Shown: positions 45,784 through 56,099 of the stretch, in pieces
Position numbering within the stretch: position 1 is the first letter of the stretch
Layout: each line of letters opens with the position of its first letter
Assembly (NCBI GenBank): GCA_020466095.1
Contig: CM035806.1
Location: 164,371,379 to 164,435,378 of the forward strand
DNA length: 64,000 bases
DNA from: Chlorops oryzae
Lineage: Eukaryota > Arthropoda > Insecta > Diptera > Chloropidae
Direction: 5' to 3'
Notes under the pieces: model-generated
Database searches by the model: none
Seen by the model: the letters and a program-made list of their open reading frames with translations, nothing else
Told to the model about the DNA's origin: nothing
Translations under genes and position numbers: made by a program

Positions 45784-46039
45784 CTAGTGTAATCTTTGTG
45801 GGATAGCGTAGGGGATGCGTGCTATGCTCTTGATCCCAGGGTCCGAGGTTCGATTCCCGGCACAGGCGAAACGGAGTGTAATGTTCCAAGCCTAGGACTG
45901 GTTTTTCAAAAAATCGCATGTTAGGGGCATCACTACATAATAAGACATACACTCAAACAAACAGAAGAAAACCTTCTTGGTATCACAATGGGCCTACGGC
46001 CTAAGTGGCAGCCACTTCAACTACGTACCTAGTGTAATC
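45784..46039 (+). mobile_element. tRNA-derived SINE with 11-bp target duplication
   Basis: Body 45,795-46,028 (234 bp) between perfect repeats CTAGTGTAATC (45,784-45,794 and 46,029-46,039). The head is tRNA-like: box A ATAGCGTAGGGGATGCG and a perfect box B GGTTCGATTCCC with the TΨC stem. The unrelated tail contains the palindrome AAGTGGCAGCCACTT near the 3' end. Internal pol III promoter inferred; no long A-tail. Confidence 0.85.
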
Positions 46040-46669
46040 ATTGACTGCCTTGTTGTGTGGCCAAAAATCAAAACAAAGCACAGCTATCCCGAATAATCCA
46101 TAATTATTCGTTATGAATTTCCATAAAGCTATAATATTAACAGCTGTGCAAGATGTCCCCCCTTTAAAACCTTCCCCGGCTCGTTAAGTTCCCTATCCTC
46201 ACCGTTCTCTGTTGGAAAGTATTATTTTTTCGTGCACTTTTTGCGTGCTTTTTCTATGGTATCGTCAGTCCTTCATGTTACCAGTACTAACATAGTCCCC
46301 TCATAATTGCACTTCTAGTGTATTCAACTGACAATTTTAACATGGGCCTGTCATTGGAGAGGGACTAGTCCGCAAAACGGCTGATTGTACACTGAAAAAA
46401 TTTTGCATCGTTGTTTCTACGATAGGAAGACGTAGAAAAATATAATAGAATCTACGTTAAATACAATAAGTTTTACTGTAAATATAATAGTTTCTACTGT
46501 GGAAGAAATATGCCCATCATAGATCTTACGATTTAAATATTGTAGAATCTACCATGGAAATGTCATAGAATCTACGTAAAATACAATAAGTTCTACTGTC
46601 AATCTAATAGTTTCTACTGTTTCCCACTTATATTGATATAATAAAACTAGCAAGCTCAAATCATATCAC

Positions 46670-46735
46670 GCGATGGCGTAGTTGAAGTGTGCTAGACTTG
46701 TAATCTGGAAGGTCCGACTTCTCGAACCCTGTCAA
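46670..46735 (+). repeat. tRNA-like module
   Basis: Box A ATGGCGTAGTTGAAGTG, an arm GACTTGTAATCTGGAAGGTC reminiscent of a TGT-anticodon tRNA, and a degraded box B CTTCTCGAACCC. The acceptor stem does not close, so this is not a functional tRNA gene. Confidence 0.55.
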
Positions 46736-46992
46736 ATAGAAAAGAATTTGTAAAAAATTGAGAATAAAACGGGCAAGTAAATTTCAAGGCAAATATTACG
46801 GGGAAAACAGAAAGTAAGTTGCCAACCAAATAAATAGAGTAGCTTTCATTGCGCCTTCCAAAACCTCACGCACAAGCTCTTTCAAGAAATTCCTATAGAA
46901 TCTTTTTTTTAATTTTTTAAGCATACAAATTTTGGTAAATTCTTTATTTTCTCAGTTTTTTTAATAATTTTAATGTTAAGTTATCTACTTTT

Positions 46993-47031
<39 letters not shown>

Positions 47032-47062
47032 GCTCGCTGGAGCAGGGATCGAACCCGCCGAC
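47032..47062 (-). repeat. box-B half of a tRNA-like module
   Basis: Minus strand GGCGGGTTCGATCCCTGC is a perfect TΨC arm. No convincing box A upstream. Confidence 0.45.
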
Positions 47063-47419
47063 AAGAATTCATATCAAAATTAAGAAGTTATCGAAATGTA
47101 CTTCAAGATTTGAAACCGTAGTTTCTACGATTTGATATCGTAGATCCTATGAAATAACATCATAGTTCCTAATATGGAATATCGTTAAATCTACATTATA
47201 TATCGTTGAAATCAATGACATTCCTCATCGTAGAAACTACTGCAAAGCTGTCGTAGAATCTATGATATCTTGCAATTGGACCTATATCAATTGCGGATAT
47301 AATAGATTCTACGTCGGATATCGTAGATTCTACGACGGAATTTTTTGAGTGTAGGTTAGTTTTTTTTTTTGGGTCAATTGTCGTTATTTTTGTCTGGTTT
47401 TGGGATAGCTATATAAGGA

Positions 47420-48313
47420 AAACAAGTAAAGAAGTTTACATCGGCTAAGCCGATTGCACACATACCTTTTCTTCAGCCTAAAATATGTTAAAACATTACC
47501 TTAACAAAAAATTCCTGCCGTTTTCGTTGTTCTAGCTTCGATATCTATTTATACCTTATCTGTGCTTCGATTTAGCTTCTCAAACTCGAAATTATTATTA
47601 AGCAAAAAATTTTCGCGGAATGGTGGGCATGGTCAAGTTTTAACCGTTAGAGGACATTTGGTCTAGCTGCGAAATCCTCAATTCAAAATAGTGAAAATCA
47701 AATTTTTGCGAATTTCGCGAATGATGGTCATGGGCAAAATTTATCCATAAGTTACGACTTCATTTGGCGCCAAAATACACAATCAGAAGAAGCAAAAAAA
47801 AAAATAATTTTTGTATACAGATATGAGAATAAGAGAAAGAATGTTTTTCTCTAATGTGTAGGATGATGACCATAGTTATAGCGATGTCTCAATTTTTTTT
47901 TCAGCCAAAGCTTAAGTCTACATGGTAGCTATACACACACCAAATTTCAAAAAGCTGGGATATATAGTAAAAAAGCTATCCACGAAAAACGTTAAGAATC
48001 ATGATTTTTGAATTTCTGAACCACTTCCCACGACCCAAGAAGGGACTACGAAAAAATATTTGTATGTAGTTTTTCGGACATTTACCTGGTTCAGGTCCAT
48101 GCCAAATTTCAATATGATATCTTTCATGGCTTAGGAGTAAATTACGAAAAACTAAAGTGTGATCGACAGACAGACATGGCTAGATCGACTCCTCTTGTCA
48201 CCCTGATCAAGAATATATATATATATATGTCTATATCTATCGCGACTCCTTTGGTATGTTACATACTCCGTGCCAAACTTAATATACCCTTTCCTTCGGA
48301 AAAGGTATAAAAA
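47420..48313 (+). repeat. family C structured repeat
   Basis: AACAAGTAAAGAAGTTTACA, hairpin TCGGCTAAGCCGA, ATACCTTTTC, a divergent middle, GACAGACAGACATGGCTAGA, ATCGACTCCTCTTGTCACCC, CTGATCA, then 3' hairpin ATACCCTTTCC / GGAAAAGGTAT and As. Same plan and 3' core as families A and B. Confidence 0.8.
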
Positions 48314-48331
48314 TAACCCATTTCTTATATA

Positions 48332-49617
48332 TTAGGTGTAGTAAAAAGAAATCCATTATTTTTGCATTAAATTGAGGGCTTTATTTAAGATAGTTAGAAT
48401 GACCCGATTTAGGTCAAATATGCGCCGTTTTGTTCGATAACTTGTTGCCATTTTAAAGGTAATTTCGTTATGCCTCTCTCATAGAAGCCCTCGTTCCTAT
48501 TAGCAAAAAATTGAGACAGTCGAATTTCAGAAGCCTCTCTTGAAGCGAATGTTTCACCAGCAAAATTGTTTGCCATGGACAGGAACAGATGGTAATCAAT
48601 TGGTGCCAGGTCCGGACTATAAGGTGGATGCAGAAGAACCTCCCAACCAAACTCCCGGAGCTTCTGGCGAGTCACTATCGATGTGTGTGGCCTGGCGTTG
48701 TCCTGATGGAACACAATTCCTCTCCTATTGGCCAAAGCTGGCCGCTTATGGGCGATTGCTTCCTTCAGACGGTCCAATTGTTGACAGTAGAGTTCCGAGT
48801 TAAGAGTTTTGCCGTATGGGAGCAGCTCATAGTAGATAATTCCCTGCCAATCCCACCAAACACAGCAAAACCTTCCTGGCCGTCAATCCTGGCTTGGCCA
48901 CCGTTTCCGCCGGTTCACCGTGTTTCGACCACGACCGTTTTCGCTTGATGTTGTCGTAAGTGACCCACTTTTCATCACCAGTCACCAACCGCTTCAGAAA
49001 TGGGTCGATTTTGTTGCGGTTCAGCAGCGATTCGCAGATGGAAATTCGGTCTATGAGGTTTTTTTGCGTTAACTCGTGTGGCACCCATACATCGAGCTTC
49101 TTTGTGTATCCAGCCTTATTCAAATGGTTCCAAACGGTTTTTTGTGCAATCTTTAGCTCTTTTGCAATCGAAAAGGTGCTAACATGATGGTCGGACTCGA
49201 TAATTTCCATGATTTTATCGACATTTTCGACAATTGGCCTTCCAGTGCGTGGTGCATCCTTGACATCGAAGTTACCGGAACGGAATCGACGAAACCAAAA
49301 TTGCGCATGATTGGCTGTTACAGTATCAGGTCCATAAACGCTATTCACATTTTCAGCCGCCTGGCTTGCGTTTTCTCCCTTATCGAAGAAAAACTGTAAA
49401 ATGTAGCGAATTTTCTCTTTGCTGATGTCCATCTTTGACAAGCTCTCAAACAAAACTAAATCAATCAATCAAAAAAGTGTCAAAAAAGCTTTTTTAGTAG
49501 GAACTGTTATCTTTCTAATGCCCCCTAGCGGAACACGATCGGACTTATACAACGCGAGATGCAGATAAATAACGCCATCTATTGGAAAAATAATGGATTT
49601 CTTTTTACTACACCTAA
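48332..49617 (-). mobile_element. mariner element, full length (1,286 bp)
   Basis: Perfect 32-bp inverted repeats starting TTAGGTGTAGTAAAAAGAAA at 48,332-48,363 and 49,586-49,617, with TA target duplication outside (48,330-48,331; 49,618-49,619). Transposase on the minus strand. Inserted 18 bp after the end of the family C repeat. Perfect repeats imply a fairly recent arrival. Confidence 0.97.
48409..49468 (-). pseudogene. mariner transposase, one frameshift and early stop
   Basis: DD34D transposase cutting and pasting the element in the nucleus. The first frame (49,468 to 48,827) carries the helix-turn-helix region (MDISKEKIRYILQFFFD..., from about 49,432), WVPHELTQKN and the first catalytic Asp in TGDEKWVTYD. 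A 2-bp deletion at about 48,868-48,872, where LLC-V-WWDW is expected, throws it out of frame. The second frame (to 48,409) has FHQDNARPH (second Asp) and YSPDLAPIDYHLF (third Asp), with exactly 34 residues between them; the usual Ser in APSD is Ile here. It ends NGAYLT-stop where relatives continue a few residues (CAA to TAA likely). Subfamily inferred as the cecropia/Hsmar1-like group. Non-functional as read. Confidence 0.93.
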
Positions 49618-49619
49618 TA

Positions 49620-51605
49620 TGTATGATATATTCTAAGTTAATGAAAGTGCCATTTACAGACTACCCTTAAACCAACCCGTTTATTACCGACCGCCGGCTA
49701 GCCAAATTCGATGGAGCGAACTGCCATAATATAACCAGTAGGATTTGGACCGGTCAAAAAGGCCAGTCCTTCTTAGGTAATTGACCGGCTCATTACTACA
49801 GGGTACTGACCGTATTCAAAATGAGCTCAGGCGCGTATGCAGCAAATAGTTTTGGAAGGGTCTTTATGAATCACAGACTCGATTTTCTCGTGTTTCTCTG
49901 TTATCTCTCGGCCTGTTCGAACAACCACCGAAGAATTTTTAAGAGCTGCCCATTTTCGAGACTTTCCATAAATTTGTTGTTAAACAAGTATATTTAAGTA
50001 TTAACAAATTCACAGCCGTTGTACCATCAAAGGTGCAAACGAATGACCAGAATGATCATAAAATAGCCTTTAGTATAATACAAAAAATGATTTTTCAGAA
50101 ATAATTTTTTCAATTATTTAACTTACCACAAACTTTCCTCAGGTTTTTCACCTAAAAAAAAAAAAAATAATTCAAAAATTAATGGCGGATTACAAGTTTT
50201 TCTGAGTTTTTATACGATTTAAAAATGTTTTGGGAATAATGCCTTAGCGTTAAATGGGCGAAGAAAAAATCAGTTTGACCGTAAATCTCGTTGGCTTTGA
50301 TTCCTTCGTTTCCGAATGACGTATTTGTTCGATGAATGAATGGACTTATTACACAGGCAACAGTACACACAATCGCACAAGAAGCACGTTCCCATTTCAA
50401 AACAGGTGTGGCTCCGAAGATAACTCGCCAAAGCTCTCTGTTACAGCAAAAGCTGAATGGCCTTGAAAACGGAAAATCGGGTTAATGAAAGCATGCATTT
50501 CAGCAGGCTCCGAACCCATGAAATTATGTCAAATTTATATAGGAATACGAAACTCTCTCACGCTACGTAAAAATGGATGACATTTTCCGTCAATGTTTTC
50601 GTTTTTGTTTGCGTTTGTGTTTGTGTTTGTGTCTTTTTTCCCCCATTGTTTCAATTATTGACGTTTTATAATCAAAATTATCGAAAATAAAAGAAAAACA
50701 TAAAATTTACCATAATTTATTTAAGGAAAAAAAAATTCAAAAATTCGCTTTCAAAGGAAAAATTTCTTTCATCTAAATTTCTCTCAGTCTAATATGCTCT
50801 GGCGGTGCTTTGTTGCTTCGTTCTTCTTCTTCTCCTCGTTCTTGTTCTTCGTCTTTTTCTTCTTCTTCTTCTTGTTCATCTTGCTCCTCGGTCCATTCTT
50901 GTGGACATGTTTCTGTTTGTTCTTCATTCGGGTTTTTCGATGTTTGAACGCGAAAATTGAACGAAAGTTGAATGTGTTCTATGCTATGAGACTCTGGCCT
51001 CTGGAACTGATGCTGCGAACCGGGGTCCTTTCCGTATGCACCAAAAAATCATTCAAAGTTCTCTGGCGCATGCGCCATAACTTTTAATATTTTCCTTTTC
51101 CTTCTGATTTCTTTATAAATTTTTTTTTTTTATTTATTTTATTTTTGCTTTTGCTTTCTTTTTCGCATTAAATAAGAAAATCTCCTTTTCGTTAGTTTTA
51201 ATCGTGTTTTCTTTTTCTTTCCTTTCAGTAGATCCGATTCGTTTAGCGCTTCGCCGTTTGGGGCACTCAGTACATGCTTAATATTTCATATCCTTTATCA
51301 TGTCATTCATGTTTAAATATCATAATGCATTTTATGTTGAAAGGGGGCGCACATGTGTATATAGAAGCACAGGTGTATATGGGGTCCGCATATACCGTAA
51401 GCGACAAATAGGATAAGTGGGAAATGTAATTACCGAAGGAAGTCATTTGATCGTAAAGAATTTTTTGAACTACTGTATTTTCTCCTAAGTCTTTGAATGT
51501 TTTTAATGTTTTTTTTTTTTTTGAACAAAACCCGGTCCAAAAGTTCATTTCAAAGCCAGATTGCAGTAATATCCTCTTCTTGTGATCCTGATAGAGCACA
51601 ACTTT
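49620..51605. other. intergenic, partly single-copy
   Basis: No exon supported. A CTTCTTCTT-rich stretch at 50,818-50,880 gives a low-complexity frame. Balanced sequence near 50,200-50,600 could be regulatory. Confidence 0.35.
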
Positions 51606-51610
51606 TTCTC

Positions 51611-51985
51611 AAACCCGGCTGGAAATTCTACTTCGGCGCTAGCTATTTAGTTTATATCTTCGGCAAAGCTAGTAAAGTCTAGATAGCGTCTTCCTTGTTT
51701 GTTAATGCTTCCGCTGGCTAGCGCCCGTCTAGTAATTTTCATCTAGGGCCCGGCGAGTTATTTCTAGATAGCGCCAGGCTAGAGTTTTCTATCCGGTCTT
51801 TACCTAGAGAAAACTAGCTAGGCCCTATCTAGATTATTCTAGTCATTGCCCCCATAGAGGCGGTTCTAGCGGGGGCCCTCGCTAGCGACAGGCTAGATTT
51901 ATCTACATAGTCGGGAAAAGTTAGCTAGACGCTAGTTAGGCCGTAGCTACTAACTAGATTTCTCTAGGCGATTTCCAGTCGGGAA
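51611..51985. repeat. CTAG-array TIR element
   Basis: Ends CCCGGCTGGAAATTC and, inverted, CCCGACTGGAAATCGCC. Between them roughly 20 CTAG tetramers lie in ~340 bp, in contexts such as GTCTAGATAGCG, AACTAGCTAGG and GCGCTAGC. CTAG is otherwise sparse in this window. No coding frame. Confidence 0.7.
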
Positions 51986-52084
51986 GTGAAAAACATGAAA
52001 GAATTTTGACCATGCCTATAGTCTACCCAACTTGATGTCCACTTGAAGAAGGATTTGTTGTGCGACTTTTGACGTCGGTCTCTG

Positions 52085-52150
52085 TGCCGTAAGTAGTTTT
52101 CTGAGATGCCAATTTACGAAGTGAGAGGCCCTGAGTTTGACTCCCAGCTA
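52085..52150 (+). repeat. tRNA-like module
   Basis: GTAAGTAGTTTTCTGAGATG, CAATTTACGAAGTGAGAGGC and box-B-like GAGTTTGACTCCCAGC. It matches the module at 58,730-58,795 over its length (GAGATGCCAAyTTACGAArYGA shared). It lies ~100 bp after the CTAG array. Confidence 0.55.
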
Positions 52151-52322
52151 AGGTCGTGAATGTTTGTGTCGTTTTTTTTTTTTTTTCAGTTTCTGTTTTT
52201 CGTTGTTTTACCATTTCTCGTGTATCACAACCGACCCATGTGAGGCCTTAGTGTGTCACGTCATCCTTGTTGGCAGTTTCTAAGGGGATAAACATACATA
52301 ACATATCCAAGGACGTATGAAG

Positions 52323-52618
52323 TAGTGTTACAACGGATAGCATATCCAAACGGATACCGGATATCCGGCTGGCTGTTAGGCCGGATTTTTTATTTATTTT
52401 TTTTTTTTTTTGTTATATATTTTTCGGTTTTAAAGCCATATCCTCCAATCGCTGCATTTACAAATTTTGCATTCTAAGTACAAATACAATCAAGGAAATG
52501 TTGGATGTGAGGTATCCGGCAGCCGGATATAGATGGTATCCGGTATCTGGCGGGAAATTAAATTAAAGACCGGATAGGCCAGATACCGGATAATGGCCGG
52601 ATATCCGTTGCAACTCTA
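52323..52618. mobile_element. hAT-type MITE with CCGGATATCCGG arrays
   Basis: Ends TAGTGTTACAACGGATA and, inverted, TAGAGTTGCAACGGATA, flanked by perfect 8-bp GTATGAAG (52,315-52,322; 52,619-52,626). Inside are many GGATACCGGATATCCGG-type repeats in both orientations. 296 bp. Confidence 0.9.
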
Positions 52619-52979
52619 GTATGAAGAGGGGAAAGTTTTTTTAAATTCATTAATTAAAGTATGTGGATTTAGACGTACTTACGACTTAATAACCAAGTTG
52701 ATTCCATCGTAGAGGGGAAAGGGCTATGGCCCCACTTTGTTCCCCTCTCAAATGCACCCATTTAAATATCCCACGAAAGTCTCAAAATAGTTCCAAAATA
52801 CCCGTAAATTTGATTTGAAAAACTTTTAACAACATAAACCTCCCCCTCCCCCTCTGACTGCGTACCTTGTACCGTCCATGTGCAAGAGAACAGTTTTTTC
52901 AAAGAAGTGACACCGGGGTTAAATGCGATATTCCGTTTATTTTTGATTTGCAAATGAAAATTTCCCGAAATAAGTTTAA

Positions 52980-53126
52980 CCCTTTATCGACTAATTTTTA
53001 TTAATTTTTATTAAAAATTTTATTCCTAGCAGCTCGCAGGGACGAATGTATATGTAGGGACGAAGATCCAGGACATATTGTCATTTCTATGAATACATTG
53101 GCGGAAACAAGCGCGCTATTAAGGGG
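52980..53126. mobile_element. piggyBac-type MITE
   Basis: TTAA at 52,976-52,979 and 53,127-53,130 with ends CCCTTTATCGACTA and, inverted, CCCCTTAATAGCGCG. TTAA target and CCC starts are the piggyBac signature; the inverted repeats are imperfect. Confidence 0.5.
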
Positions 53127-53339
53127 TTAATAACGACAGGAAACGAAATAGTTCGAATCGAAGCAAAGGAAAAAAAATTTTTTTTTTATTAAAACCTTAG
53201 CCAAGCAATACGTACACTGTAGAGATGCTACATATGGGTTAATGACTTCAAATTTTCAAATGTCAAATCCTTGGCCCCAACTCCGAAAACAATATTTTTT
53301 TTTGAAGCAATATTCTACGAATGTGATGTCGGCTTTTTG

Positions 53340-55330
53340 AATTTCCTGAAACGAAGATAAACGAAGCAAGAAGAAACGAAAGGAAGCGATACGAGACGAG
53401 ACGAGACGAAGCGATATTATCCCTGTGAGCGAAAAGCGAAAACATTAAAGCAACTAGGTATGAATTGCTTACATTTAAAAAATGAAAGGGACTTTCACTG
53501 TGCACCGAACAGCGGACTCGGTGTAACGAAAAACATAGCATAGCATAGCAAATAGAAGTTAACAACTTCGCAAGCGAAAATTCGACCGAACGACCGAACG
53601 AACGAACGACCGAGGTGGAGTGGAGTGAAGTGAAATGTAATAAAATCGACGAAGTAGCGAGGGGAATTGTACCAACGAACGAAGGAACGAAGGAACGAAG
53701 GAACGAAGGAACGAAGTAATGGGGCTAAGGGTTGGCAAGTGGTTTCGGTACATACTCCCGAGAGATGAGATGACAGTCAGAACCAGAGCCGGAGCCACAG
53801 TCACAGCGAGAGCCAGAGAGAAGAATCTCATTTTCTTGAGAGATACATACATATGTATGTATGTGGGAATGTGCGTGGTGCGGTGCGGCCCACACATATA
53901 AGCAAACGCCGCGGCGGGGCGGGGCGCGGCGCGACGCGGGGCTAATGACTATTCGGCATTTGCTCCATCAGCGTCAGCATCAGCATCTGAGTGTGGCATC
54001 CTTTGATGCGATATACCATAAAGCACGAAAGGACCTTGTATGTCGCAGCGAAGCGGTTTCGTTTCGTGTCGGTTCTCGATGTGCTCGAATATCCTGGACA
54101 AAAAAAAAAAAAATCGGAAGCAGCAACAACAACAACATTGCATGCACATTCGACTAAAGCTATATTGTATTGCAAAGCGAACGGTTGTGTGAAGCGGATA
54201 TTAAAAATATTTTTTCTCTGAAAATTTTAGTCAATCCAACAAAATTCAGGCCACAAAATTTGCTTTAGGAAATGTGAAACAAATATCGGAAAACTGTGAG
54301 AAACAAACAAAAGAAAAGAAGTAATTGAAAAAAAAAAAAAAAAATATTTAAAAAAAATATAAATAAATTGAGATTCGATTGTTTGCGAACTGAGTACAAA
54401 AAGCAAATTCTCGAAAAACTCTGCCCCCGCCTCCACATAAAGGGCCCCCGTAACTCACGCTTATTGTTTACAATACCAGGAATTCAGTATTACGAAAAAG
54501 CACAAAATGACGAAAAAAAAAATATGATTGAAAGAAAAAAAGCTATCATTTCTTAGAAGACAAACTAAGGTGTGGTGATTTATGCAACAAGCAAATTCTC
54601 GTAGCTTTGGTGGCGAGCCGGGGGAAAATACTTTATTAATTGGCGAAAAATACGCAGCTTGTTTTCCGAGAAATTCGAAACTTCGAACGAGCCAATGCGA
54701 ACCAATGCGAAGCATGGATGCTAAAAAAAAAAAAAAAAAAAAAAATTAAATTAAAAAAAAAAACACTTTTCAATCCATGAAGCAACAAGAATCTTCGTGG
54801 CATAAAAAATTCGAAAGCAGTTCGATTTGAAACCGCAGAAACCATTTTACGATTTGTCTTCATTTCCGATTGCTTTATTCATTTATTTGTGCATTATTTT
54901 TTTGCTTTCGTTTTGCTTCTGCGAAATTTTGTTTTCCTATTCGATTGTATGGTACTTTCTCTTGCTTGGACCTGGAATTACATTTTTTTTTTTTTTGACA
55001 GTTCAAGCCATTTCCCAATGAACTGGTTTCTCCTACCCGATGTCAGTTCTTCGTGCCGTTGGGCTCTCTCTCTTTCTCTGTGTCTATTGCCATCACATAG
55101 AAATCTCTCTCATAGCTCATTACACCTCTCTCTCTCACTCTCTCACTCTCCTGATCTCCCTCCCACTCCCACTTCCACTCTCCCTCTCTCGAACACACAC
55201 ACACACACACACACAAACACACCATGCCTCTTACTTTCAAAATGGAAAAATAAAAAACGTGGGAAGAGGACTTTCGCGAACACCCACTTAGAAAAGTTTC
55301 ATTAAAGTATATTCCTTTCAAAACAAATTC
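53340..55330 (+). promoter_or_regulatory. candidate promoter-proximal region of the downstream gene
   Basis: Different in character from the AT-rich spacer: GAACGAAG tandem repeats (53,673-53,718), GAGCC/AGAGCCAGAG repeats (53,785-53,822), a GC-rich patch (GCGGCGGGGCGGGGCGCGGC near 53,912), CTCTCT/GAGA-type tracts (55,060-55,190) and (CA)n at 55,193-55,214. GAGA-type tracts are common at fly promoters. No transcription start can be fixed. Confidence 0.35.
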
Positions 55331-56099
55331 CCTTAAAGCCCAGAGGATCTAAATACACATATACATACATACATTGCATACAGACATCAACATAGCTCAT
55401 TGTCGTTGCCATCAAAAATCACTTTCAACTAAACGTCAACGCTAGCCCAGGCAAGGACGACCCCCCCACCCTATGTACACACCAATTTTCGGTCTCGTTG
55501 AAAGTGCATTTTCTCCATTTTATGCGAAACGTTTCAACCGAAAGTAACGCAACATTAAACGAATGAATAACAGGGTACCCTTTAAGTCAAATCGTCGCTC
55601 TCGTATCGATCCGCCTCATCAGCATAATAACGGTTAAGTTCCAGCAGAAGCATTTGGTGCCCTCGCGCCCATTACTCCCAGCATTGACGACGAGTTTTCA
55701 CTTCAGCCAGAATCCAACCAAGCAGTGTCAAAAGACAATGCGATAATAATTATAAAAAATAATAATAAGAAAAAACCATTTTATACGTAAAATAAGTATA
55801 AATAAGTACCCATACGTCACTCTCGGGAGTAAATTATATTCCAAACGAAATCCCAATATATGTACGTGGGCACTATTCTTTTCTGGTTGCCTTGCCTTTC
55901 ATTCATTCATTCATTCATTCATTCGTTCATGCATTCATTCATTCATCCATTCACAGCTAAAAGAGTGAAAACACAAGACTTGAAACCGACCAAAAAAAAA
56001 AAAAGCTTTTCGGATTTTTTCTTCAATCCTCCACTATCCTCGAGACTATATATATTCTTCTTTAAATCGGTTTTTTTTTTTTCTTATTCTATTAAATTT

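Larger units (their letters stand above)
46390..47351. mobile_element. TIR element with TAGAATCTACG arrays and tRNA-like modules
   Basis: Ends CACTGAAAAAATTTTGC and, inverted, CACTCAAAAAATTCCGT, bordered by TA on both sides (46,388-46,389; 47,352-47,353), suggesting a Tc1/mariner-type target. Both arms are arrays of TAGAATCTACGT / TAGTTTCTACTGT-like motifs. The middle holds a tRNA-like module (46,670-46,735, +) and a box-B half (47,032-47,062, -). No transposase. 962 bp. Confidence 0.75.

Noticed and set aside
46670..46735. Functional tRNA gene (also considered at 45,800; 52,085; 58,730; 61,865; 62,178)
   Set aside because: Box A/B motifs are present but acceptor and anticodon stems do not close, and all lie in or beside repeats.
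48540..48948. + strand frames over the mariner
   Set aside because: Antisense shadows of the transposase on the minus strand.
50794..51087. 97-residue Phe-rich frame
   Set aside because: Product of a CTTCTT low-complexity tract.
53559..53897. 112-residue antisense frame (Arg/Ser/Phe-rich)
   Set aside because: Reads the GAACGAAG tandem repeat; low complexity.
55040..55305. Frames with Leu-Ser and Thr-His runs
   Set aside because: Products of CTCTCT and CACACA microsatellites.
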